From: CAYSPG01 sp964432885 | GTDB taxonomy: Bacteria > Bacteroidota > Bacteroidia > AKYH767-A > OLB10 | Direction of reading: 5' to 3' | Assembly: GCA_964432885.1 (NCBI GenBank) | Contig: CAYSPG010000025.1 | Span: 1 to 53,785, forward strand | DNA length: 53,785 nucleotides | Part shown: one piece after another, positions 43,866 to 52,156 of the stretch | How the letters are laid out: each line of letters begins with the position of its first letter | Position numbering within the stretch: the stretch's first letter is position 1 | Position numbers and translations under genes: made by a program | Notes under the pieces: model-generated | What the model was told of the DNA's origin: nothing | The model's input: only the letters and a program-made list of their open reading frames with translations | Databases searched by the model: none

Positions 43866-44737
43866 TAAAGTATGTTAGCGAGTTGCTCCTTTATTTTTTC
43901 CGCTTCGTCTTTCATCTCAACTACGGCACGTTGTAGGCGCGCATCGTTTGCTTTGCTACCGATGGTATTTATTTCGCGGCCTATTTCCTGGGTTATAAAA
44001 CCAAGTTTTTTTCCGCAGTTATCTTCGGTGGTAATTACGTTTTTAAAATAATCGCAGTGTGCTGTCAGCCGAACTTTCTCTTCGGTAATATCTATTTTTT
44101 CTAAATAATAAATCAACTCTTGTTCAAATCGGTTTTTATCTATTTCAAATCCGCCATCCAATCCTTTTAATGCGTTTTGCAATTTGTTGCGAACGTTTTG
44201 CATACGTTCTCCTTCAAATTCGGCAGCGCCCGATAATAATTTTTCTATTGCAATAATGCGTTCCACCAAATCATCCTGCAATATTTTTCCTTCGCGTAAG
44301 CGGAATTCATTAAACGATTTTATGGCGCCATCCAATAATTTTTTTATCAGTTTCCATTCTTCTTCGTCCGCTTCAAGTTTTTCGATGTTAACCACTTGTG
44401 GCAGGTGCATTACAACATCAAGCAGGTTGGTGGCTTTTAAATTCATTTCATCGCTTAATGATTTCACATCCTGCAAATAAACTTTTATTAATTCTTTATT
44501 TAGCAAACTGCGTGTGGTGCCAGCAGCATATTCTATCATCACGGTAATATCCATTTTGCCGCGGTCGGCTTCTTTTGAAAGTTGCGAACGCAACTCCAGT
44601 TCCTTATCGCGATAGGCAGAAGGCAAGCGCAAATTCAATTCAAAAAATTTGCTGTTGAGTGATTTTATTTCCACCGAAATTATTTTTCCGGCTAACTCAC
44701 CGGCAGCTTTGCCGTAACCGGTCATGGAACGAATCAT
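43865..44737 (-). CDS. yicC: YicC-family RNA-processing protein
   Basis: A 290-aa cytosolic protein with the diagnostic start MIRSMTGYGKAAGE and the C-terminal block GKKLGFITQEIGREINTIGS followed by KANDARLQRAVVEMKDE. YicC homologues are metal-dependent endoribonucleases in Escherichia coli. The conserved acidic and arginine residues of the C-terminal block are present. It lies directly upstream of gmk with a 1-nt overlap, the standard arrangement. The start ATG at 44737 gives the full family N-terminus. Confidence 0.93.
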   Translation of the reverse strand: MIRSMTGYGKAAGELAGKIISVEIKSLNSKFFELNLRLPSAYRDKELELRSQLSKEADRGKMDITVMIEYAAGTTRSLLNKELIKVYLQDVKSLSDEMNLKATNLLDVVMHLPQVVNIEKLEADEEEWKLIKKLLDGAIKSFNEFRLREGKILQDDLVERIIAIEKLLSGAAEFEGERMQNVRNKLQNALKGLDGGFEIDKNRFEQELIYYLEKIDITEEKVRLTAHCDYFKNVITTEDNCGKKLGFITQEIGREINTIGSKANDARLQRAVVEMKDEAEKIKEQLANIL

Positions 44738-44813
44738 GTGATTTTTTTATTGGGTGGTCAAAAGTAGCGATTTAGGTTTGAGGTTTGTAGTTTGAGGTTT
44801 GAAGTTGAATCTG

Positions 44814-44921
44814 TTAAACCTCAAACTTTTTTTGTTTGCTCACCCAATACACTCCCGTAAAAATTAATGCGGCAGCAATGCCATGCAATAGATGCGGTGT
44901 TGCGCCCAAAACTATAAATAC
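44814..44921 (-). pseudogene. 3'-end fragment of a second EamA transporter gene
   Basis: The minus strand reads VFIVLGATPHLLHGIAAALI, then FTGVYWVSKQKKFEV and a stop at 44814. It parallels the end of the intact transporter (VAGATPHVLHAIAASLIFTG, VYLVSRKK) at about 19 of 25 core residues. An in-frame TAG (44922-44924) closes it upstream, so about 35 codons remain. Confidence 0.85.
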
Positions 44922-44923
44922 CT

Positions 44924-44956
44924 AATCGTGCCACGACTTAAAGTCGTGGCACGATT
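44924..44956. terminator. Perfect 16-bp inverted repeat between transporter and its echo
   Basis: AATCGTGCCACGACTT, one base, then AAGTCGTGGCACGATT. It abuts the transporter stop codon (44956-44958) on one side and the echo fragment on the other. It resembles dispersed palindromic intergenic repeats as well as a terminator; a short T-rich run lies on the plus side only. Confidence 0.6.
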
Positions 44957-45834
44957 TATTTTTTTCTGCTCACCAAATACACACCCGTAAAAATTAATGA
45001 AGCCGCAATTGCATGCAACACATGTGGAGTTGCTCCAGCAACAATAAATGCTATGATGGTTGTGAAAATGGGTTGCAAATAAATGTATGCGCTTACGGTG
45101 CTTGCATTTAATTCGCGCAAAGCGTAAATATTTAAAGTGTAAGCAACAAACGTTACGCCTATTACTACAAACAAAACGCACAGCCATATTTTTAACGAAA
45201 ACGTGTGCCACTCAACAGCGGCAAACTCATTGTACCCAAAGGGCAACACCATAAAGCTGCCAAAAAAGAAAACCCACTTGGTAATGGTGATGGCATTATA
45301 ACGCAGCATCATGGGTTTTACTATTATTATAAAAATGGCAAACGAAAGTGAGTTGATAAAAATAAAAGTGTCGCCTAAAACGGTGGTATCGTTTACCGAA
45401 AAACTTTTTCCAAATAAAATTAATGTGGCAGCACCCGCCAGCGCTATAATGATGCCGGCAATTTTGTTCCACGAAATTTTTTCGTTTAAAAAAACGGTGG
45501 CAAGCAACAAAACCAGCACGGGGTTGGTGGTCATAATTAAAGCACCGTTTAGCGGATGAGTAAGTGAGAGGCCTTTGAAAAAAAGCATCTGGTTCATGGC
45601 TACGCCAAACAGTGCGCAGGCTACGAGCTTCCATTTATCCGCTGCTAAAATTTTTTCTTTAGGATATAAAAGCGATACGGCAAAAAACAAAACCGTGGCA
45701 GGCAACACACGCGCTACTATAAAACCAAACGGTTTTATAAACTCAGGCATTACCTGTTTGGCAATGCTAAAGTTGGCTCCGTAAATTAAGTTTACAGTAA
45801 GTGCTGCTAAGTGTGCTTTTAATCGTGACGACAC
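44956..45834 (-). CDS. EamA/DMT family transporter
   Basis: A 292-aa inner-membrane protein with about ten transmembrane helices in two EamA halves. A GTG at 45834 (SSRLKAHLAALTVNLIYGAN) is preferred as start. The TTG at 45885 would add 17 polar residues before helix 1. The motifs GFIVARVLPATVLFF and HPLNGALIMTTNPVLVLLLA belong to half one, and LRELNASTVSAYIYLQPIFT to half two. The family moves small metabolites such as amino acids or nucleosides outward or inward. The substrate cannot be told. A fragment of a paralogue's 3' end lies just downstream. Confidence 0.85.
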   Translation of the reverse strand: MSSRLKAHLAALTVNLIYGANFSIAKQVMPEFIKPFGFIVARVLPATVLFFAVSLLYPKEKILAADKWKLVACALFGVAMNQMLFFKGLSLTHPLNGALIMTTNPVLVLLLATVFLNEKISWNKIAGIIIALAGAATLILFGKSFSVNDTTVLGDTFIFINSLSFAIFIIIVKPMMLRYNAITITKWVFFFGSFMVLPFGYNEFAAVEWHTFSLKIWLCVLFVVIGVTFVAYTLNIYALRELNASTVSAYIYLQPIFTTIIAFIVAGATPHVLHAIAASLIFTGVYLVSRKK

Positions 45835-45998
45835 AAAAAAATATTTGTGCGAAAGTACGAAGGGGGAAATTATATGAGGCTGCAACTGCGATCGTACTAC
45901 GCTTTAATACCATTTCATTTCAAAGTGCCAGGCAACCACTGGTTAAAAAGTTTGTAAAGGAGTAGATTTATTTTTGGGGTTGTTTGAAGAAAATCACA

Positions 45999-46014
45999 CG
46001 AGGCTGGAGCCTCG
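45999..46014. repeat. Short GC-rich palindrome
   Basis: CGAGGCT-GG-AGCCTCG, a 7-bp stem with a 2-nt loop in AT-rich DNA, 11 bp past the stop of the lipoprotein gene. It resembles a repetitive palindromic unit or short terminator. Confidence 0.4.
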
Positions 46015-46025
46015 CGCACTGGTTT

Positions 46026-47198
46026 CTATTTAAGATGGCCATTTTGATCAGAAACTAACATAAATAAATCAAGTGAGCGATTCAGAAACCCTCCTATAAT
46101 ATATATATCATTATTAGGTCCTATAATTGCATCGGCAAATTCTTCCTGATCATTTCCTCCACATGATTTTTGCCATAACAAATTGCCGTCTGCGCTGATC
46201 TTTGCCAGGTAAATATTATAGTCTTGATTGCCCATAATAGTACCTACCACAAAAATATTCCCATCTGAAGATTTCAAGAGTTTTCTGAATGCTGTAATGT
46301 AACCACCCGCTGCTGGATAAAATTTGCTCCATATAGAATCTCCATTACTATTACATTTATATAATCCAAAATTGATTCCGGATTTAGTGGTTGTTACTAA
46401 GTCCCCATTTTGAAGTTGCAAAGTATATCCTGGAAAAGAAGGGCTAAGTGTTTTTTCCCACAACAAACTACCTGCTGCGTCAATTTTAGTAATAAATCCC
46501 AATTTTTGTGGATTAAGACTGTCAATAGTACCAGTAAGAATAGATCCTCCGTCATCAGTTCCAATAATTGAGTAAACACCTCTATATTCATTCTGGAAAA
46601 AACTCTTTTCCCAAAGAATGTTACCGCTTAAGTCAACTTTAAATAAGTGAGTATCCCAGTCGGTGCCATTGCTAGAATAACCTTGCAGTAAGTAATTTCC
46701 ATCCAAAGTTGAAATAATATTTTTGCCATTTTCCTCTTTCCAACTACCAAATGTTTTAGTTGAAACTGTGTCGCCTAAAGAATTTAATTTCCAAAGTGTA
46801 AAATCTTGATTTGGCAGGCCACTATCGTACGAAGGACCAAAAATAAAATAGCCGTTGTTGGTAGTCTTTGCTATTTTGAGTAGTGCGGAACAATTATAAT
46901 CAGTTAGAGCATAACTTTTTCTCCATATTAAACTTCCCGATGGTGAAATCTTTGAAATTGAAGCCTTATCTGTATTGTCGGCAGAATAAAGTATAATATT
47001 CTTATCATTTGAAATTACAGTGATATTAAAGAGAGTTTTTATATATCCTTGAAAATAGTGATGCGTTCCTGAGGCATCGTAAACGAGTTCAGTAGTTCTT
47101 GGGGCAGCGTCCTGCTCATCATGCTTTTTTTTGCAGCCTCCTATTATAGAGATGAGAACTAAAAGAAATAATAAACTTTTAATTTTTTGAAGGTTCAA
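46026..47198 (-). CDS. Lipoprotein with PQQ-like beta-propeller repeats
   Basis: A 390-aa protein with a signal peptide and lipobox (LLFLLVLISIIGGC; the modified Cys is at about 22) followed by a KKK stretch. The mature part has about seven blades with the repeated pattern K-I-x-x-x-G-x-x-L/I-W-x-K (SPSGSLIWRKSY, DLSGNILWEKSFF, DAAGSLLWEKTL, SADGNLLWQKSCG). The W-docking repeats are like PQQ/BamB-type propellers. It is probably outer-membrane-anchored. Whether it faces the periplasm or the surface is unknown. No T9SS tail. Single gene. Confidence 0.85.
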   Translation of the reverse strand: MNLQKIKSLLFLLVLISIIGGCKKKHDEQDAAPRTTELVYDASGTHHYFQGYIKTLFNITVISNDKNIILYSADNTDKASISKISPSGSLIWRKSYALTDYNCSALLKIAKTTNNGYFIFGPSYDSGLPNQDFTLWKLNSLGDTVSTKTFGSWKEENGKNIISTLDGNYLLQGYSSNGTDWDTHLFKVDLSGNILWEKSFFQNEYRGVYSIIGTDDGGSILTGTIDSLNPQKLGFITKIDAAGSLLWEKTLSPSFPGYTLQLQNGDLVTTTKSGINFGLYKCNSNGDSIWSKFYPAAGGYITAFRKLLKSSDGNIFVVGTIMGNQDYNIYLAKISADGNLLWQKSCGGNDQEEFADAIIGPNNDIYIIGGFLNRSLDLFMLVSDQNGHLK

Positions 47199-47372
47199 TT
47201 TTCAAACAGTTTAGAATAATAGAATATGTAAATCTATAATTTATTCTCTATTACCTGAAATCACGTCAGCCTTTCTATTTAAAATCTTTGCAATTTATTT
47301 TTAAAACCTGTCCTGCTTCTGTAATTTCAGTACTTACTGGGAGAAGATAATTTTATTGAATTAGACGAGTAA

Positions 47373-47726
47373 TTATTTTTTCATCGCCATCTTTGTCGCC
47401 TCCACATTTTTAGGCGAATTGCCAATAAAAATTTTATCGTCAATAATAAATACAGGGCGCTTTAAAAAAGTGTACTCCTGCAAAATGTATTTGCGATAAT
47501 CTTTTTCGGAAAGTTTTTTTTCGTTGAGTTTCCAAGCGCGAAATTTTAAAGCAATGCGGCTAAATAAAGCCTCATAACTGCCTGCCATTTTTTGCATCTC
47601 GTCTATTTGTTTTTCGGTGATGGGTTCTGTTTTAATATCCTGCATCACGTATTCTTTGCCCGGTTTTAGCTCCTTTAAAATGCGCTCGCATGTAGTGCAT
47701 GTGCTTAGATAATAAATTTTTTTCAT
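47373..47726 (-). CDS. ArsC/Spx-like thioredoxin-fold protein
   Basis: A 117-aa cytosolic protein of the arsenate reductase (ArsC)/Spx-like family. The N-terminus MKKIYYLSTCTTCERILKEL has a CxxC (Cys10, Cys13). Near the C-terminus, TFLKRPVFIIDDKIFIGNSP carries the family RP motif. The helical insert EKQIDEMQKMAGSYEALFSR is typical. No ars operon is nearby, so a general thiol-redox or regulatory role is as likely as arsenate reduction. Confidence 0.85.
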   Translation of the reverse strand: MKKIYYLSTCTTCERILKELKPGKEYVMQDIKTEPITEKQIDEMQKMAGSYEALFSRIALKFRAWKLNEKKLSEKDYRKYILQEYTFLKRPVFIIDDKIFIGNSPKNVEATKMAMKK

Positions 47727-47835
47727 TTATCCTCTTCTTAATAACTTAATTTTTAAATAACTCGATAACTGTTTTATCATTAAGCGCAAATTTCGTTTCT
47801 TTGGTTATTCAAAAAAATATTTTTTTAAATCCATA

Positions 47836-48603
47836 ATGAGTACCGAAACATTTGAAGTAAAGTTAGAGGCCTTTGAAGGCCCATTTGATTTACTGTTGTT
47901 TTTTATTGAGCGCGATGAACTTGATATACATAACATACCCATATCAAAAATCACCGATGACTTTTTAAATTACATACACGCCCTTAATACATTAAACATC
48001 GAAGTAGCTGCCGATTTTATCCTGGTAGCAAGTACGCTTATGCGGATAAAAGCAAAAATGCTTTTACCACGCCCGCAACTGGATGAGCAGGGAAATGAAA
48101 TAGACCCTCGTCATGATTTGGTTCAGCAACTTTTAGAATATAAAAAATACAAAGCAGCCGCTGAAGAATTGCAATACATGGAAGACGAGCGCGCCATGAA
48201 ATTTTCTCGCGGCAATCTTCCAAAGGAAATTGCAAAAATTGCAGTGGTTACCGATACCAGTGGTTTTTCAAGTGAGTTGCACCAGCTTACATTGTATAAA
48301 CTTATTACCGCCTATCAACGCGTGTTAGACAGGTTTGAGAAAAATCAACTTGAATTAAAGCATACTGTTGTTCAATATCCATTTACTATCGAACAGCAAA
48401 AAGAATTAATTACAAACAAAATTCGTATGCATTCTACAATATCATTTGAAAACCTGTTTGATGAATGTACCAGCAAAATACATGCAGTGTTTATTTTTTT
48501 GGCATTGCTTGATTTGTTGCAGGCACGCGAAGTAGCGATTACCCTTGGCGATGGATTTAACAACTTTACACTAACCCAACAACAGGCGGCCGATGCAGAT
48601 TAA
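47836..48603 (+). CDS. scpA: Segregation and condensation protein A
   Basis: A 255-aa kleisin subunit of the SMC-ScpAB condensin, bridging SMC heads during chromosome compaction and segregation. The N-terminal block FEGPFDLLLFFIERDELDIH is diagnostic, followed by PISKITDDFLNYI and ADFILVASTLMRIKAKMLLP. The C-terminal winged helix ends with FIFLALLDLLQAREVAITLG. The stop overlaps the next gene by 11 nt, so expression is linked to the flippase-like protein. The scpB gene is not in the window. Confidence 0.95.
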   Translation: MSTETFEVKLEAFEGPFDLLLFFIERDELDIHNIPISKITDDFLNYIHALNTLNIEVAADFILVASTLMRIKAKMLLPRPQLDEQGNEIDPRHDLVQQLLEYKKYKAAAEELQYMEDERAMKFSRGNLPKEIAKIAVVTDTSGFSSELHQLTLYKLITAYQRVLDRFEKNQLELKHTVVQYPFTIEQQKELITNKIRMHSTISFENLFDECTSKIHAVFIFLALLDLLQAREVAITLGDGFNNFTLTQQQAADAD

Positions 48604-49654
48604 CCCACGTGATGTGTTGGGGCAGTTTAATCCCAAAAAAATAATATGGCCGCTTCTTATAGGTTTTTCAGTAGCGGCTGTTTTGTTTTATTATCATTAC
48701 GATGCTGCTGCATTTGAAAAAATAAACTGGACCTGGCAAAGCACTTGGTGGATATTGCTTGCCATATTTTCGGTTTTTGTGCGCGACTTTGCTTACATGA
48801 TTCGCATTCGCGAACTTACCGACTACCAGTTAAACTGGTACCGCAGTTTTATTGTAATTATGCTTTGGGAATTTTCATCAGCACTGGCACCAGCAATTTT
48901 AGGCGGGGGATTTATTTTCGCCATTTATATTTTAAGCCGCGAAAAAATAAACATGGGGCGCAGCATCACAGCCATTATGTTTACCTCATTTCTTGACGGA
49001 ATTTTTCTTGCCGTTATGGCTCCCCTTGTTTATTTTACAGTAGGCAAAGAGCGTTTGTTTTCATCCCTGCATCCCGAAGGGTTGCAAGAACTTGCCTTTG
49101 GACAAGGTTTTTATTATTCGTTTTGGAGTATTTACTTTTTAATTATTGCATACAAACTTTTTGTAGCGTATGCTCTTTTTGTAAATCCTAAGTTTATCAA
49201 ACAATTGCTTATACGTTTTTTCTCGCTTAAATTTTTTCGCAGATGGCGCAATTCCGCTATTGAAACCGGCAACCAACTGATTGTTGCCAGCGAAGGCTTG
49301 CGAAACAAGTCGGTAAAATACTGGACTGTGGCACTGGTATCAACCTTTGTTTCGTGGACGGCCCGCTACACCATCGTAAACTGTATTATAATGGCATTTA
49401 ATAACCTTGCCATCGAAAATTTTGTTATTTACTCCCGGCAGGTTGTTATGGGAATTATTATGCTTGGCAGCCCCACACCCGGTGGCAGCGGAGTGGCCGA
49501 ATTTATGTTTACCGATTTTTTAGGTGAGTTTATACCTAAAGGTCTGGCTCCATCTTTAGGCATTCTTTGGCGCCTGGTAAGTTACTATCCTTATTTGGTT
49601 ATCGGAGCCTTTATACTTCCCAGGTGGATAAAAGAAAAAGTTATTTCAAAATAA
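48593..49654 (+). CDS. Lysylphosphatidylglycerol synthase TM region / UPF0104-like flippase
   Basis: A 353-aa inner-membrane protein with about eight helices. It matches the LPG_synthase_TM (UPF0104) fold: the helix-loop RDFAYMIRIRELT, WEFSSALAPAILGGGFIFAI, and the conserved IMLGSPTPGGSGVAEFMF near residue 298. Proteins of this class flip lipids or lipid-linked compounds across the membrane; no synthase domain is attached. It starts inside the last 11 nt of scpA and is followed 5 nt later by a small membrane protein, making a three-gene unit. Confidence 0.85.
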   Translation: MQINPRDVLGQFNPKKIIWPLLIGFSVAAVLFYYHYDAAAFEKINWTWQSTWWILLAIFSVFVRDFAYMIRIRELTDYQLNWYRSFIVIMLWEFSSALAPAILGGGFIFAIYILSREKINMGRSITAIMFTSFLDGIFLAVMAPLVYFTVGKERLFSSLHPEGLQELAFGQGFYYSFWSIYFLIIAYKLFVAYALFVNPKFIKQLLIRFFSLKFFRRWRNSAIETGNQLIVASEGLRNKSVKYWTVALVSTFVSWTARYTIVNCIIMAFNNLAIENFVIYSRQVVMGIIMLGSPTPGGSGVAEFMFTDFLGEFIPKGLAPSLGILWRLVSYYPYLVIGAFILPRWIKEKVISK

Positions 49655-49659
49655 ATAGT

Positions 49660-49872
49660 ATGTCAAACAGGCGAAGAATTATTTTAATCATCCTATCGGT
49701 TTCCATTGGCATGGGACTGTCGGTGCTTTTGTTTTACTTTAGAAATAGTGGCAAGCCGCTTTCATCACAAGATTTTTTGTGGCTTGGCACTAATCTGTTT
49801 TTTTCATTACTGATTGTTGCTGGCATTGGTTATTACCTGATGCGGAAAAATAAAAAAGAAGAAGAAGAATAG
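49660..49872 (+). CDS. Small two-helix membrane protein
   Basis: A 70-aa protein started at the ATG at 49660 (MSNRRRIILIILSVSIGMGL). A longer reading from 49567 would overlap the upstream gene heavily. Two transmembrane helices (about 7-26 and 42-59) are separated by a short loop. The tail is charged (MRKNKKEEEE). It lies 5 nt downstream of the flippase-like gene, so it is the third gene of the scpA unit. Function unknown. Confidence 0.75.
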   Translation: MSNRRRIILIILSVSIGMGLSVLLFYFRNSGKPLSSQDFLWLGTNLFFSLLIVAGIGYYLMRKNKKEEEE

Positions 49873-49878
49873 ATATGC

Positions 49879-49925
49879 CCGCCTTCGTTCCGCAAAAAAA
49901 GCGGAACTACGGCTGGCGAAGGCGG
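49879..49925. repeat. REP-like nested palindrome overlapping the tRNA-Ser 3' end
   Basis: CCGCCTTCG and CGAAGGCGG pair on the outside, TTCCGC and GCGGAA inside, with a seven-A loop. The outer arm ends at 49925, inside the tRNA acceptor stem (49924-49930). It may serve as terminator for the 49660 gene and as a tRNA 3' trailer. Its GC content contrasts with the surroundings. Confidence 0.6.
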
Positions 49926-50010
49926 AGAGAGTGGGATTCGAACCCACGGTACCCTTTTGGGGCACACACGCTTTCCAAGCGTGCTCCTTAAGCCACTCGG
50001 ACATCTCTCC
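49923..50010 (-). tRNA. tRNA-Ser(GGA)
   Basis: The minus strand folds as a serine tRNA: acceptor GGAGAGA/TCTCTCC, anticodon stem CACGC/GCGTG with loop TTGGAAA (anticodon GGA), a long variable arm (GTGCCCCAAAAGGGTAC) and a T-arm GTGGGTTCGAATCCCAC. Discriminator G. CCA is not encoded. Confidence 0.97.
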
Positions 50011-50027
50011 AAAAAAATATTGTTAGT

Positions 50028-50058
50028 ACAATATAGTTGCTGTGTAAGGGGGCGCAAA
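50028..50058 (-). promoter_or_regulatory. Probable promoter of tRNA-Ser
   Basis: On the minus strand: TTTG (50055-50058), 19 nt, TATATTGT (50028-50035), near TAnnTTTG. The tRNA 5' end is 18 nt downstream. Confidence 0.5.
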
Positions 50059-50074
50059 TCTAAAAATTTGGCAA

Positions 50075-50107
50075 TAAAAAAAGCCTGTCGTACCAAAGCG
50101 ACAGGCT
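50075..50107 (-). terminator. Rho-independent terminator downstream of ansA
   Basis: On the minus strand AGCCTGTCG and CGACAGGCT form a 9-bp stem with an 8-nt loop, followed by a T-run. It lies about 120 nt past the asparaginase stop and would end the TatD-asparaginase transcript. Confidence 0.75.
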
Positions 50108-50227
50108 GAGAACCTAAAACCAAACCTATTCTTTGACCGTTGTCAAAATAGAATTGATTAAAACCGTGTCAAAAGTATATCGCATATTTAAAATGCGGAA
50201 CTTTTCTTAGTGTACTTATCAACAAAC

Positions 50228-51250
50228 TTATACACGGCTTAATTCGCCAGCCAGCGATTGTTGAAATTGTATTTCTACCTCTTGTTTTGTGAGTTTGGCT
50301 CCCAATAAAAACATTAGTTTGGTTATTGCTGCCTCTGTAGTCATATCGTATGCACTTATTACTCCAGCCTTCTTAAGCAGTAGCCCGTTTTGGTATTTCT
50401 CCATTTCAACTATTCCCCCGCTGCATTGCGATACGTTAACTACCACAATGCCTTTTGCAACCGCTGCTTTTACTGCGCTAATAAACTTTGGGTATGTGGA
50501 TGCATTACCCGAACCATAGGTTTCAAGTATTATACCCTTTATATTTTTTTCTTTGATGATATGCAATACTATTTCGTGGCTAATGCCAGGAAATAGTTTT
50601 ACAACAAAAACATTTTTGCTAAACGTTTTTACAACTTCAAACGCATCATTATTTGGTTTTCTAATGACATCGTGGTTAAAAACTATTTCTGTTCCCGATT
50701 CGGCAAGTATGGGGTAGTTGATAGATTGAAATGCATCAAATTTTGAGCTTGTATATTTTTCTGCCCTGTTTCCCCTGAAAAGTTGGTTGTTAAAAAAAAT
50801 ACATACTTCAGGAACTATCACATTGCCGGCAACAATTTCAACCGAAGTGATAAGATTTGTTTTTGCATCGGTGCGTAACTCACTTATTGGCAACTGCGAC
50901 CCGGTTAATAAAACCGGCTTTGATAAATTTTGCAGCATATAGCTTAATGCTGATGCAGTGTAAGCCATCGTGTCGGTTCCATGCAAAATAATAAAGCCAT
51001 CGTATTGCACATAGTTTTTTTCAATCAATCCTGCAATTTTTACCCATAGTTCTGGACTCATGTCTGACGAATCAATAAGCGGATGAAAAGAATGAAAATC
51101 TATTTTGCAGGATATTTTTTTCAGTTCGGGCAATATGGTTGTAAGCTTTCCAAAGTTGAATGGTTTTAAAACCCCCGACTTTTTATCATGCATCATTCCA
51201 ATGGTGCCTCCGGTATAAATAATGAGTATATTTTTCTTTTTTTCCTTCAT
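50228..51250 (-). CDS. ansA: Type I L-asparaginase
   Basis: A 340-aa cytosolic enzyme hydrolysing asparagine to aspartate and ammonia. First catalytic-Thr motif YTGGTIGMM (Thr13), substrate loop SSD at 61-63, and second Thr motif ILHGTDTMAYTASALSYML (H90-G-T-D-T). The catalytic lysine lies in ELRTDAKTN. There is no signal peptide, so it is the low-affinity cytoplasmic type. The ATG overlaps the stop of the TatD-family gene by 4 nt (ATGA), so the two are translationally coupled. A terminator follows at 50075-50107. Confidence 0.93.
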   Translation of the reverse strand: MKEKKKNILIIYTGGTIGMMHDKKSGVLKPFNFGKLTTILPELKKISCKIDFHSFHPLIDSSDMSPELWVKIAGLIEKNYVQYDGFIILHGTDTMAYTASALSYMLQNLSKPVLLTGSQLPISELRTDAKTNLITSVEIVAGNVIVPEVCIFFNNQLFRGNRAEKYTSSKFDAFQSINYPILAESGTEIVFNHDVIRKPNNDAFEVVKTFSKNVFVVKLFPGISHEIVLHIIKEKNIKGIILETYGSGNASTYPKFISAVKAAVAKGIVVVNVSQCSGGIVEMEKYQNGLLLKKAGVISAYDMTTEAAITKLMFLLGAKLTKQEVEIQFQQSLAGELSRV

Positions 51251-52014
51251 CGGCCAAAAATTGTTTTTGAATTTGTAGTTGTTACATCGGCAACTTCCTG
51301 CAACGAACAGTTTTTTATATCCGCAACTTTTTTCGCAATTAATTTTAAGTACTCCGGTATATTTCTTTTTCCCCGATGCGGAACAGGTGCAAGATAAGGA
51401 GCATCGGTTTCTAAAACGATGTGTTGCAAATCCAATTGTTCAACAACTTTATCCATTCCCGAATTTTTAAACGTAACCACACCGCCAATGCCTAAATAAA
51501 ATCCTATCGAAATTATTTTTTGCGCTTGTTCTAATGTACCGCTAAAGCAATGAAAGATGCCAAAATTTTTCAGGTGCGCGTTTTTTTCAAGAATAGTAAT
51601 TATTTCATTGGTTGAGTTTCGTGAGTGAATTACAATTGGCAAGTTTATTTCCGATGCCCATTTAATTTGTTTTTCAAAAGCATCTTCTTGTTGCTTTATA
51701 AAAGTTTTGTCCCAGTATAAATCAATGCCAATTTCACCAACAGCAACGTAGTTATTTTTAGAAAGTTCGTTTTCAATTTTACGCAGTTCTTCTAAATAGT
51801 TTCCTTTTACATAGCAGGGATGCAATCCCATCATGGCAAAACAGGTTTCTGGATTTTGGTCAACAACTTTTTTTAAAATATCTATTGATGACGAATCAAT
51901 ATTAGGAATAAAAAAGCGGCTTACATTTTCATCCATAGCCTGCTTTATCAAATCAGTTCTGTCGGCATCAAATTCTTCGGCATACAAATGAATATGTGTG
52001 TCGGTTAAAATCAT
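51247..52014 (-). CDS. TatD-family metal-dependent hydrolase
   Basis: A 255-aa cytosolic TIM-barrel hydrolase. The metal-binding residues are all visible: H7 and H9 in DTHIHLYAEEF, E94 in VAVGEIGIDLYW, H130 in LPIVIHSRNS, H155 in GIFHCFSGT and D204 in LETDAPYLAPVPHRGK. TatD-type proteins are 3'-5' DNA/RNA exonucleases in several bacteria, acting in DNA repair or RNA turnover. It is coupled with ansA by a 4-nt overlap. Confidence 0.93.
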   Translation of the reverse strand: MILTDTHIHLYAEEFDADRTDLIKQAMDENVSRFFIPNIDSSSIDILKKVVDQNPETCFAMMGLHPCYVKGNYLEELRKIENELSKNNYVAVGEIGIDLYWDKTFIKQQEDAFEKQIKWASEINLPIVIHSRNSTNEIITILEKNAHLKNFGIFHCFSGTLEQAQKIISIGFYLGIGGVVTFKNSGMDKVVEQLDLQHIVLETDAPYLAPVPHRGKRNIPEYLKLIAKKVADIKNCSLQEVADVTTTNSKTIFGR

Positions 52015-52156
52015 GGTATAAAAATAGGAATTGCAAACGGGATAAAGGAGAAGCTAAACTTTGAAATAAAAATCAATGCCAGCCTAAGCCAATGAGCAGG
52101 CAATCATTCTTTAATTAATTTTGTTCACTTTAACGCACACCACTAACCTTTGCCCT

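Noticed and set aside
44912..45634. Arg/Cys/His-rich minus-strand frames overlapping the EamA transporter
   Set aside because: Off-frame shadows of the transporter gene, with compositions atypical of real proteins.
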